The notes under the pieces: generated by a model | What the model saw: only the letters and a program-made list of their open reading frames with translations | Told to the model about the DNA's origin: nothing | Databases searched by the model: none | Made by a program: the position numbers and the translations under genes | In this document: in pieces, positions 56,148 to 64,000 of the stretch | How positions within the stretch are numbered: position 1 is the first letter of the stretch | Layout of the letters: the number at the start of each line of letters is the position of its first letter | Assembly (NCBI RefSeq): GCF_000717655.1 | Contig: NZ_JNZY01000002.1 | Span: forward strand, 496,001 to 560,000 | DNA length: 64,000 nt | Reading direction: 5' to 3' | Origin: Streptomyces katrae | GTDB taxonomy: Bacteria; Actinomycetota; Actinomycetes; Streptomycetales; Streptomycetaceae

Positions 56148-59102
56148 ATGAGGCACCGCGCGAGATCGATCCTCGCCGCAAGCGCACTCGTCTTCGGAAC
56201 CACACTGGCCGCCCTCCCAGCGGCCCACGCCCGCCCCGCAGCAGAAGCCGCACCCGGCGCCGACGAGGTACGGGTCTACGACGCGGACGTCACCAAGGAG
56301 CAGATCCCGCTCCTCCTCGCCGCGGGCCAGGACGCCCACGAGCTCACCGAACGCGCCCCCGAGACCGGGACCGCCAAGGTCGAGCTGTTCCTCACCGGCG
56401 CCCAGGCCAAGGAACTCGCCGGCCGGGGCGTCAAGCTGGCCGAGCACGAGGCCCCCGCGGGCGCGGCCCGCTCCAGGGCCGCCGGCGACGGGGTCTTCCG
56501 CCCGTACAGCGGCAAGGGCGGCCTCCAGGAGGAGATCCTGGCGACGGCCAAGGCCAACCCGGGCCTCGCCAAGGTGGTGTCCATCGGCAAGACCGTCCAG
56601 GGCAAGGACATCCTCGCCCTGAAGGTCACCAAGAACGCCCGCACCACCAAGGACGGCGACAAGCCGTCCGTGCTCTACATGTCCAACCAGCACGCCCGGG
56701 AGTGGATCACTCCGGAGATGACCCGGCGGCTGATGCACCACACCCTCGACAACTACGGCAAGGACCAGCGGATCACCCAGCTGGTGGACTCCACCGAGCT
56801 GTGGTTCCTGCTGTCCGCCAACCCGGACGGGTACGACTACACGCACTCCCCCGACGGCGACCGGCTCTGGCGCAAGAACCTGCACGACAACAACGGGGAC
56901 GGCAAGATCACCACCGGTGACGGCGTCGACCTCAACCGGAACTTCGCCTACAAGTGGGGCTACGACAACGAGGGTTCCTCGCCGAACCAGTCGAGCGAGA
57001 CCTACCGCGGCACCAAGGCGTCCTCCGAGCCGGAGACCGTCGCCCTCGACAGGTTCGAGAAGCGCATCGGCTTCAAGTACGCCATCAACTACCACTCCGC
57101 CGCCGAGCTGCTGCTCTACGGCGTGGGCTGGCAGGTGGCCACCCCGACCCCGGACGACGTCGCCTACAAGGCGCTCGCCGGCACTCCGGAGAACTCCGCG
57201 GTCCCGGGCTACTACCCGCAGGTCTCCTCCGAGCTCTACACCACCAACGGCGAGGCCGACGGCCACGCCGCCAACGTCAACGGCGTCATGATGTTCACGC
57301 CGGAGATGACCACCTGCAAGACGGCCTCCGCCATCGACCCGAACGACCGGTGGAAGCCCGAGGACTGCCGGTCAGGCTTCAACTTCCCGGACGACGAGAA
57401 GCTCATCCAGGCGGAGTTCGCGAAGAACGTCCCCTTCGCGCTCGCCGTCGGCGAGAGCGCCGCCCACCCGGACCAGCCGAAGTCCTCCGTGGGCCTGAGC
57501 GCCGCCGACTTCACCCCGGACCCCTTCACCACCTCGTACGTGGCCAAGGGCGAGGACCAGACGGTCTCCGTCACCGCCCGCAAGGCACTGAAGGACAAGC
57601 AGCTCAAGTTCCGTATCAACGGCGGCCGCACGCACGACGACGGACTGGAGGCCTGGAAGGGCGGCGACGTCTACGGCGGCGAGGACAACAACTGGTTCGA
57701 CGAGTACCGGGCCAAGGTCGACGGGGCCAGGCCCGGCGACAAGGTCGAGGTCTGGTTCACCGGCCGCGACCGCTCCGGCAAGCAGGTCTCCAGCGAGCCC
57801 TTCACGTACACGGTGGCAGAGCGGCCGCGCGCCGACGTGCTGGTGATCGCGGAGGAGGGTGCCAAGGCCCAGCACGCGCAGGAGTACGTCGACGCCCTGC
57901 GCGCCAACGGGAAGTCCGCGGCGGTCTGGGACGTGGCCGTGCAGGGCGCCCCGCACCACCTCGGCGTGCTCTCCCACTTCCGCACGGCCGTGCACTACAC
58001 CGGCGCCAAGACGCCCGGCGGCGACACCCAGCTCGCCGTGCGCGACTTCCTCAACGAGGGCGGCAAGCTGATCGAGGCCGGCGAGCTGGCGGGCGGCAAC
58101 GCCCAGGTCGGCCGCGCCGTGACCGACGACTTCAGCCAGTACTACCTCGGCGCCTACAGCCGTACGAGTGCCGCCGGTGCCGCCGGCTTCACCGGTGCGG
58201 GTGCCCTCGCCGGCGCCAAGGGCGGCCTGGGCGATGCGACGGGCAACCCGTTCAACGCCCCCGGCTCCTACGCGGTCACCTCCGACTCCCTGCCCGCGGC
58301 GCAGTTCCCGCAGTTCAAGAGCGCGCAGGCGGGCTCGTACGCCGGGGTCGTGAACCCGTACGCCCCCTACTCCGGCGCGGGGATGGCCGCGGCCACCCAC
58401 GAGGACGACGAGTGGAAGCGGCTGACCCGCACCATCGACCTGACCAAGGTCACCGCCGCCGACAGGCCGCAGCTCAAGATGGCTCTCAACTGGAACACCG
58501 AGCCGGGCTACGACAACGCGCTCCTCGAGGCCCACACCACCGGCGCGGAGGACTGGACCACGCTGCCCGAAGCGGGCGGCCTGACCGCCACCGCCGTCCC
58601 GACGGAGTGCGAGGCCGGGTTCTACGTCAACGGCCACCCGTTCCTGAAGCACTACCTCACCCTCGACAGCGCCGGCTGCACCGCCCACGGCACCAGCGGC
58701 CAGTGGAACAGCTTCACCGGCTCGTCCGACGGGTGGAAGCAGGTCGTCTTCGACCTGAGCGCGTACGCGGGCAAGACCGTCGAGGTCTCCCTCTCGTACG
58801 TCTCGGACGGCGGTGCCGGCGGCCGCGGGGTGTTCGCGGACGAGGCACGCGTCTCGGTCGGCGGGGCGGACCAGGCCGTGGAGGGGTTCGAGACCTCGCT
58901 GGGGGCCTGGACCGCCCAGGGCGCACCTGCCGGAAGTCCCGTGGTCGCGGGCGATTGGTCCCGGTCCGGGGAGCTGTTCAAGTCGTACGCGTCGGTCACT
59001 ACGCGTAACACGGTGCTCCTCGGCTTCGGCCTCGAACACCTGCCGGCGGCGGCGGACCGAGCCGTACTCGTCGGTAAGGCGCTCAGGTCGCTGCACCGCT
59101 GA
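56148..59102 (+). CDS. Secreted M14 zinc carboxypeptidase
   Basis: A 984-residue exported metallocarboxypeptidase. Signal peptide about 1-28. The M14 domain covers about 120-430: zinc ligands in SNQHAREWITPE (His about 180, Glu about 188) and NYHSAAE (His about 316), substrate region NPDGYDYTHS, and the likely catalytic Glu in FTPEMTT (about 384). C-terminal 550 residues hold beta-rich modules, one of them (about 720-900) like an immune-inhibitor A/MAM-type domain (WNTEPGYDNALLEA). ATG 56148 follows CAGGGGGG. TTGACA at 56075-56080 is a good -35, but no matching -10 is visible. Confidence 0.93.
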   Translation: MRHRARSILAASALVFGTTLAALPAAHARPAAEAAPGADEVRVYDADVTKEQIPLLLAAGQDAHELTERAPETGTAKVELFLTGAQAKELAGRGVKLAEHEAPAGAARSRAAGDGVFRPYSGKGGLQEEILATAKANPGLAKVVSIGKTVQGKDILALKVTKNARTTKDGDKPSVLYMSNQHAREWITPEMTRRLMHHTLDNYGKDQRITQLVDSTELWFLLSANPDGYDYTHSPDGDRLWRKNLHDNNGDGKITTGDGVDLNRNFAYKWGYDNEGSSPNQSSETYRGTKASSEPETVALDRFEKRIGFKYAINYHSAAELLLYGVGWQVATPTPDDVAYKALAGTPENSAVPGYYPQVSSELYTTNGEADGHAANVNGVMMFTPEMTTCKTASAIDPNDRWKPEDCRSGFNFPDDEKLIQAEFAKNVPFALAVGESAAHPDQPKSSVGLSAADFTPDPFTTSYVAKGEDQTVSVTARKALKDKQLKFRINGGRTHDDGLEAWKGGDVYGGEDNNWFDEYRAKVDGARPGDKVEVWFTGRDRSGKQVSSEPFTYTVAERPRADVLVIAEEGAKAQHAQEYVDALRANGKSAAVWDVAVQGAPHHLGVLSHFRTAVHYTGAKTPGGDTQLAVRDFLNEGGKLIEAGELAGGNAQVGRAVTDDFSQYYLGAYSRTSAAGAAGFTGAGALAGAKGGLGDATGNPFNAPGSYAVTSDSLPAAQFPQFKSAQAGSYAGVVNPYAPYSGAGMAAATHEDDEWKRLTRTIDLTKVTAADRPQLKMALNWNTEPGYDNALLEAHTTGAEDWTTLPEAGGLTATAVPTECEAGFYVNGHPFLKHYLTLDSAGCTAHGTSGQWNSFTGSSDGWKQVVFDLSAYAGKTVEVSLSYVSDGGAGGRGVFADEARVSVGGADQAVEGFETSLGAWTAQGAPAGSPVVAGDWSRSGELFKSYASVTTRNTVLLGFGLEHLPAAADRAVLVGKALRSLHR

Positions 59103-59148
59103 TCATACGAGCCCCCGTCGCTCACCCTGAGTGACGAAGGGCGAAGGT

Positions 59149-59186
59149 CCGGGGTCCCGTACCGAGCGCACGGTACGGGGCCCCGG
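59149..59186 (+). terminator. Terminator of the M14 peptidase gene
   Basis: CCGGGGTCCCGTACCG (59149-59164) pairs with CGGTACGGGGCCCCGG (59171-59186): a 16-bp stem with one G-U pair and a 6-base loop. Confidence 0.88.
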
Positions 59187-59267
59187 CCGCGGTCCCCCCA
59201 TGTGGCAGGGGGAGTGTCAGGTCCCGGCCGATGTCACTCAAGAGCTCACGGAGAGGTAGGGTCGTAA

Positions 59268-60341
<1,074 letters not shown>

Positions 60342-60377
60342 GTCTCAGGTAGCAGGGCTAGGCACCAAGATGTGAGA

Positions 60378-60420
60378 ACAGGGTCCGGTCAGCGCGATGG
60401 AGCGCTGCACGGGCCCTGTT
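60378..60420 (+). terminator. Imperfect hairpin between gap and pgk
   Basis: AACAGGGTCC...AGCGC (from 60377) pairs imperfectly with GCGCT...GGGCCCTGTT (to 60420), with an internal mismatch zone. It may weaken reading into pgk rather than stop it. Confidence 0.55.
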
Positions 60421-60485
60421 GTCTGCCTCGACCGATCGGCCCCGCACCGGCAGAACCCGTGTATGGGGATAAGGAGTAGAAACAC

Positions 60486-61697
60486 ATGAAGACGATCGAC
60501 GAACTGCTCGCCGAAGGCGTCGCCGGCAAGCGGATCTTCGTCCGCGCCGACCTGAACGTGCCGCTCGCGGGCGACACGATCACCGACGACGGCCGCATCC
60601 GTGCCGTGCAGCCGACCATCGCGAAGCTCGCCGAAGCCGGCGCCCGCGTGGTCGTCGCCTCGCACCTGGGCCGCCCCAAGGGCGCCCCGGACCCGGCCTT
60701 CTCCCTCGCCCCGGCCGCCAAGCGGCTCGGTGAACTGCTCGGTGCGGACGTCGCGTTCGCCACCGACACCGTCGGTGCATCCGCCAAGTCGACCGTCGCC
60801 GCCCTCGCCGACGGCCAGGTCGCCGTCATCGAGAACCTGCGCTTCAACGCCGGTGAGACCTCGAAGGACGACGCCGAGCGCGGCGCCTTCGCGGACCAGC
60901 TCGCCGAGCTGGCCGACGTCTACGTCGGCGACGGCTTCGGAGCTGTCCACCGCAAGCACGCCTCGGTCGTCGACCTGCCCGCGCGCCTCCCGCACGCGGC
61001 CGGCTACCTGATCGCCACCGAGGTCGGCGTCCTGAAGAAGCTGACCGCCGACGTCAAGCGCCCGTACGTGGTCGTCCTGGGCGGCGCCAAGGTCTCCGAC
61101 AAGCTGGCCGTCATCGACCAGCTCCTCGGCAAGGCCGACCGCATCCTCATCGGCGGCGGCATGGCCTACACCTTCCTGAAGGCCCAGGGGCACGAGATCG
61201 GCATCTCCCTCCTGCAGGAGGACCAGATCCCCGTCGTCCTCGAGTACATGGCGCGCGCCGAGAAGCTGGGCGTCGAGCTGGTCCTCCCGGTGGACGTCCT
61301 GGTCTCCGCCGACTTCCCGGACCTGAAGACCAAGGCCCCGGCCGACCACGCCACCGTCGACGCGGACAAGATCCCCGCCGACAAGGAGGGTCTGGACATC
61401 GGTCCGAAGACCCGTGAGCTGTACGCATCGAAGATCGCCGATGCGGAGACCGTCTTCTGGAACGGGCCCGTGGGCGTCTTCGAGCACCCCGACTACGCCG
61501 GAGGCACCCGCGCCATCGCGCAGGCCCTCGTCGACAGCAGCGCGTTCACCGTGGTCGGCGGCGGGGACTCCGCCGCGGCCGTGCGTACGCTCGGCTTCGA
61601 CGAAAACGCTTTCGGCCACATCTCTACCGGTGGCGGCGCCTCCCTCGAATACCTCGAGGGCAAGACGCTCCCCGGCCTCGCCGCACTGGAGGTCTGA
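60486..61697 (+). CDS. pgk: Phosphoglycerate kinase
   Basis: A 403-residue glycolytic kinase transferring phosphate from 1,3-bisphosphoglycerate to ADP. RADLNVP (about 19-25), SHLGRPKG (about 58-65), NLRF and GDGFGAVHRKHAS are N-domain substrate motifs, and GGGDSAAA (about 358-365) the C-domain nucleotide loop. ATG 60486 follows AAGGAG. It ends 6 bases before tpiA and is co-transcribed with it. Confidence 0.97.
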   Translation: MKTIDELLAEGVAGKRIFVRADLNVPLAGDTITDDGRIRAVQPTIAKLAEAGARVVVASHLGRPKGAPDPAFSLAPAAKRLGELLGADVAFATDTVGASAKSTVAALADGQVAVIENLRFNAGETSKDDAERGAFADQLAELADVYVGDGFGAVHRKHASVVDLPARLPHAAGYLIATEVGVLKKLTADVKRPYVVVLGGAKVSDKLAVIDQLLGKADRILIGGGMAYTFLKAQGHEIGISLLQEDQIPVVLEYMARAEKLGVELVLPVDVLVSADFPDLKTKAPADHATVDADKIPADKEGLDIGPKTRELYASKIADAETVFWNGPVGVFEHPDYAGGTRAIAQALVDSSAFTVVGGGDSAAAVRTLGFDENAFGHISTGGGASLEYLEGKTLPGLAALEV

Positions 61698-61703
61698 CCC
61701 TCA

Positions 61704-62480
61704 ATGACCACGCGTACCCCGCTCATGGCGGGCAACTGGAAGATGAACCTCAACCACCTCGAGGCCATCGCGCACGTCCAGAAGCTCGCCTTCGCGCTCG
61801 CCGACAAGGACTACGACGCCGTCGAGGTCGCGGTCCTGCCGCCCTTCGTCGACCTGCGCTCGGTGCAGACCCTGGTCGACGGCGACAAGCTGAAGATCAA
61901 GTACGGCGCCCAGGACATCTCTGCGCACGACTCCGGCGCGTACACCGGCGAGATCTCCGGCTCGATGCTCGCGAAGCTGAAGTGCACGTACGTGGCCGTC
62001 GGCCACAGCGAGCGCCGCCAGTACCACGGCGAGAGCGACGAGCTCTGCAACGCCAAGGTCAAGGCCGCCTACCAGCACGGGCTCACCCCGATCCTGTGCG
62101 TCGGCGAGGGCCTGGACATCCGCAAGGCCGGACAGCAGGTCCCGTACACGCTGGCCCAGGTCGACGGCGGCCTCAAGGACGTCCCGGCCGACCAGGTCGA
62201 ATCCATCGTGATCGCGTACGAGCCCGTCTGGGCGATCGGGACCGGCGAGGTCGCCACCCCCGACGACGCGCAGGAGGTCTGCGGGGCGATCCGCGGCCGC
62301 CTCGCCGAGCTGTACTCGCAGGAGCTCGCCGACAAGGTCCGCATCCAGTACGGCGGCTCGGTGAAGTCCGGCAACATCGCGGCGATCATGGCCCAGCCCG
62401 ATGTCGACGGCGCCCTGATCGGCGGCGCGGCGCTGGACGCGGACGAGTTCGTGAAGATCGTCCGGTTCCGCGACCAGTGA
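61704..62480 (+). CDS. tpiA: Triosephosphate isomerase
   Basis: A 258-residue TIM barrel. Lys in AGNWKMN (about 9-15), His in GHSERRQ (about 98-104) and the catalytic Glu in [11 protein letters not shown] (about 172-182) are present; the phosphate loop GGSVKSGN follows. It interconverts DHAP and glyceraldehyde 3-phosphate. Ribosome binding site GGAGG lies at the end of pgk; the 6-base gap indicates coupling. Confidence 0.97.
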   Translation: MTTRTPLMAGNWKMNLNHLEAIAHVQKLAFALADKDYDAVEVAVLPPFVDLRSVQTLVDGDKLKIKYGAQDISAHDSGAYTGEISGSMLAKLKCTYVAVGHSERRQYHGESDELCNAKVKAAYQHGLTPILCVGEGLDIRKAGQQVPYTLAQVDGGLKDVPADQVESIVIAYEPVWAIGTGEVATPDDAQEVCGAIRGRLAELYSQELADKVRIQYGGSVKSGNIAAIMAQPDVDGALIGGAALDADEFVKIVRFRDQ

Positions 62481-62615
62481 GCTGCGTGATCGTCGCAGCG
62501 AGTAGGCGGTAGGACGGATCCGTCGTACCCTTGCGGGGGCCAGGAGGCTGGACACAGCCACTGGCCCCCGCGCACATCCAGGCAGAGCCGGAAAGCCAGA
62601 AAGTAGGAATCAGCC

Positions 62616-62843
62616 GTGATTATGGGGTTCTCGATCGCCCTGATCGTCTTCAGCGGCCTGCTGATGCTCCTCGTGCTGATGCACAAGGGCAAGGGCGGCG
62701 GCCTTTCCGACATGTTCGGCGGCGGCATGCAGTCGTCGGTCGGCGGCTCCTCGGTCGCGGAGCGCAACCTGGACCGCATCACCGTCGTGGTGGGTCTGCT
62801 CTGGTTCGCCTGCATCCTGACGCTCGGCATTCTGCTGAAGTAG
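62616..62843 (+). CDS. secG: Preprotein translocase subunit SecG
   Basis: A 75-residue protein with two membrane helices (about 3-22 and 51-73) and the SecG loop KGKGGGLSDMFGGG between them, containing the conserved Gly-rich and Phe residues. It assists SecYE in export. GTG 62616 follows AAGTAGGA. Its position after tpiA is conserved in actinobacteria. Confidence 0.95.
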   Translation: MIMGFSIALIVFSGLLMLLVLMHKGKGGGLSDMFGGGMQSSVGGSSVAERNLDRITVVVGLLWFACILTLGILLK

Positions 62844-63030
62844 GGAAGCCGACGGTTCTGGCCATTCAGCCGGTCCGGTCGGCTCCGCCCCGCCTATCAT
62901 GAGGACGGCGTCCGCGGCCTGGAGTGAGTAACTCCATTTGCTGGACGTGCGTTGGGCCTTACGTAGACTGGGGCGCCCGCGGCGGAATCCACTCACGCTT
63001 CGCGGCACCATCACGCAGGGAGTTACGACC

Positions 63031-63366
63031 GTGGCAAGTGGCAACGCGATCCGTGGTAGTCGGGTCGGAGCGGGGCCGATGGGTGAGGCCGAGCGCGGCG
63101 AGTCCGCGCCCCGCCTGCGCATCTCCTTCTGGTGCTCGAACGGGCACGAGACGCAGCCGAGCTTCGCCAGCGACGCGCAGGTGCCGGACACCTGGGACTG
63201 CCCGCGCTGCGGGTTCCCGGCCGGACAGGACCGGGACAACCCGCCGGCGCCGCCGCGCACCGAGCCCTACAAGACGCACCTGGCGTACGTACGGGAGCGC
63301 CGCACGGACGCCGACGGCGAGGCGATCCTCGCCGAGGCGCTCGCCAAGCTCCGCGGCGAGATCTGA
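63031..63366 (+). CDS. RbpA-like RNA polymerase-binding protein
   Basis: A 111-residue protein. The core CSNGHETQPSF...WDCPRCG (about 31-55) matches the RbpA-type zinc/RNA polymerase-binding domain, and the C-terminal helix (THLAYVRERRTDADGEAILAEALAKLR) resembles the sigma-interaction part. RbpA stabilises HrdB-holoenzyme open complexes. The principal Streptomyces rbpA lies elsewhere as I recall, so this is probably the paralogue. GTG 63031 follows GGGAG. A TAGACT hexamer at 62964-62969 may be its -10. Confidence 0.85.
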   Translation: MASGNAIRGSRVGAGPMGEAERGESAPRLRISFWCSNGHETQPSFASDAQVPDTWDCPRCGFPAGQDRDNPPAPPRTEPYKTHLAYVRERRTDADGEAILAEALAKLRGEI

Positions 63367-63392
63367 AAACGCAAGAGTGACGGTGTGACATC

Positions 63393-63433
63393 GGGCCCGG
63401 CCCGCAGGAGTTGTTCTCCAGCGGGCCGGGCCC
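63393..63433 (+). terminator. Strong terminator after the RbpA-like gene
   Basis: GGGCCCGGCCCGC (63393-63405) pairs perfectly with GCGGGCCGGGCCC (63421-63433); inside, GGAG pairs with CTCC around TTGTT. C then TTT follows. Confidence 0.9.
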
Positions 63434-63510
63434 CTTTGCGTGCGTTGCGTCCCTTCCGATCCCTTAAGTTGGTGATCGGCGGGGCACGACAGGACGGAAG
63501 AAACGGGTTG

Positions 63511-64000
63511 ATGTCCGAGATGAACGCAGACAGGCGTACGAGTCTCAACCGGACTGCCGAGTGGCTGGCACTCGGCAAGCACCGCGAAGAGCTGGGGCAG
63601 ACGCATCTGCGAGAGCTGTTCGCGGCGGATCCGAACCGGGGCACGGGCTACACGCTGCGGGTCGGGGACCTGCACATCGACTACTCGAAGCACCTGGTGA
63701 CCGACGAGACGCTGGAGTTGCTGCGCCAGCTCGCGGCGGCGACGGGCGTGGCCGAGCTGCGCGAGGCGATGTTCCGCGGCGAGAAGATCAACACGACCGA
63801 GGACCGGGCGGTCCTGCACACCGCCCTGCGCGCGCCGAAGGACGCGGTCGTCGAAGTGGACGGCGAGAACGTCGTCCCCGCGGTGCACGCCGTCCTCGAC
63901 AAGATGGCGGCCTTCTGCGGCCAGGTCCGGTCGGGGGAGTGGACCGGCTTCACCGGCAAGCGCATCAAGAACGTCGTCAACATCGGCATCGGCGGCTCCG
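63511..64000 (+). CDS. pgi: Glucose-6-phosphate isomerase, N-terminal part
   Basis: The first 163 codons of a phosphoglucose isomerase, which interconverts glucose 6-phosphate and fructose 6-phosphate; the frame runs off the window end. [36 protein letters not shown] and [10 protein letters not shown] are family motifs. ATG 63511 (MSEMNADRR) follows GGAAG; ATG 63520 is an alternative start 3 codons later. Confidence 0.95.
   Translation, partial: MSEMNADRRTSLNRTAEWLALGKHREELGQTHLRELFAADPNRGTGYTLRVGDLHIDYSKHLVTDETLELLRQLAAATGVAELREAMFRGEKINTTEDRAVLHTALRAPKDAVVEVDGENVVPAVHAVLDKMAAFCGQVRSGEWTGFTGKRIKNVVNIGIGGS

Noticed and set aside
62846..62884. Hairpin AGCCGAC/GTCGGCT after secG as a terminator
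   Set aside because: The 7-bp stem has a long loop and no T run; support is too weak to list it.

Overview
The window is high-GC chromosomal DNA of a Streptomyces (or very close relative). Evidence for this: strong third-position GC bias, frequent GTG starts, a chaplin with a sortase signal, the sporulation regulator WhiA, mycothiol-linked enzymes, and a gene order (polA ... rpsA, coaE ... uvrB ... uvrA ... uvrC-rapZ-yvcK-whiA, gap-pgk-tpiA-secG ... pgi) that matches the conserved core of Streptomyces chromosomes as I remember it. I see no prophage, insertion sequence, CRISPR array, rRNA or tRNA.

Layout. 1-8.7 kb: start of an unidentified gene, a YdeP/FdhF-type molybdopterin oxidoreductase, DNA polymerase I, a DUF4184 membrane protein, a secreted lytic transglycosylase with a Pro-Thr stalk, a 46-residue membrane peptide and a DUF3068 protein. 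8.7-16.5 kb: hrpB helicase with a methyltransferase, rpsA with a good vegetative promoter and a long leader, a PAC2 protein, coaE, and a TPR protein. 16.5-29.7 kb is more accessory: a SNF2 helicase plus SWIM zinc-finger protein, a two-domain chaplin, a WGR/beta-propeller protein, a degenerate uridine-kinase-like protein, a lipoprotein, and the pseudouridine catabolic pair. 29.7-42 kb: transporters, alkyl-DNA repair, a glycerophosphodiesterase, uvrB, two TerD-type genes, terC behind a manganese riboswitch, and a mycothiol/metallo-hydrolase pair. 42-56 kb: uvrA, a TetR/SDR divergent pair, a sugar kinase, a Rieske lipoprotein, an HTH regulator facing a secreted cysteine peptidase, then uvrC-rapZ-yvcK-whiA. 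56-64 kb: a secreted M14 carboxypeptidase, gap-pgk-tpiA, secG, an RbpA-like gene and the start of pgi.

How the parts fit. The strongest theme is DNA repair: polA, uvrB, uvrA, uvrC, an O6-alkylguanine transferase, a SNF2 helicase with a SWIM partner, and a WGR-domain protein. Reading the upstream regions, I find the motif TTGTCRGTG-N8-TANNNT (the RecA-independent, PafBC-type damage promoter known from mycobacteria) upstream of polA, the SNF2 helicase, the WGR gene, uvrB and uvrC, always with exactly 8 bases between the two elements. This suggests a co-regulated damage response in which the SNF2-SWIM and WGR genes are little-studied members. Because uvrC is translationally coupled to rapZ-yvcK-whiA, damage-induced reading could reach the sporulation regulator.

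Other regulatory structures visible in the sequence are: a yybP-ykoY-type Mn2+ riboswitch before terC with a perfect 10-bp helix that would mask the ribosome binding site; a pair of 20-bp TetR operators; a duplicated start region creating an 8-codon bridging ORF between the SNF2 and SWIM genes; 16-bp-spaced direct repeats between the two TerD genes; and several strong bidirectional terminators, two of which lie inside coding 3' ends.
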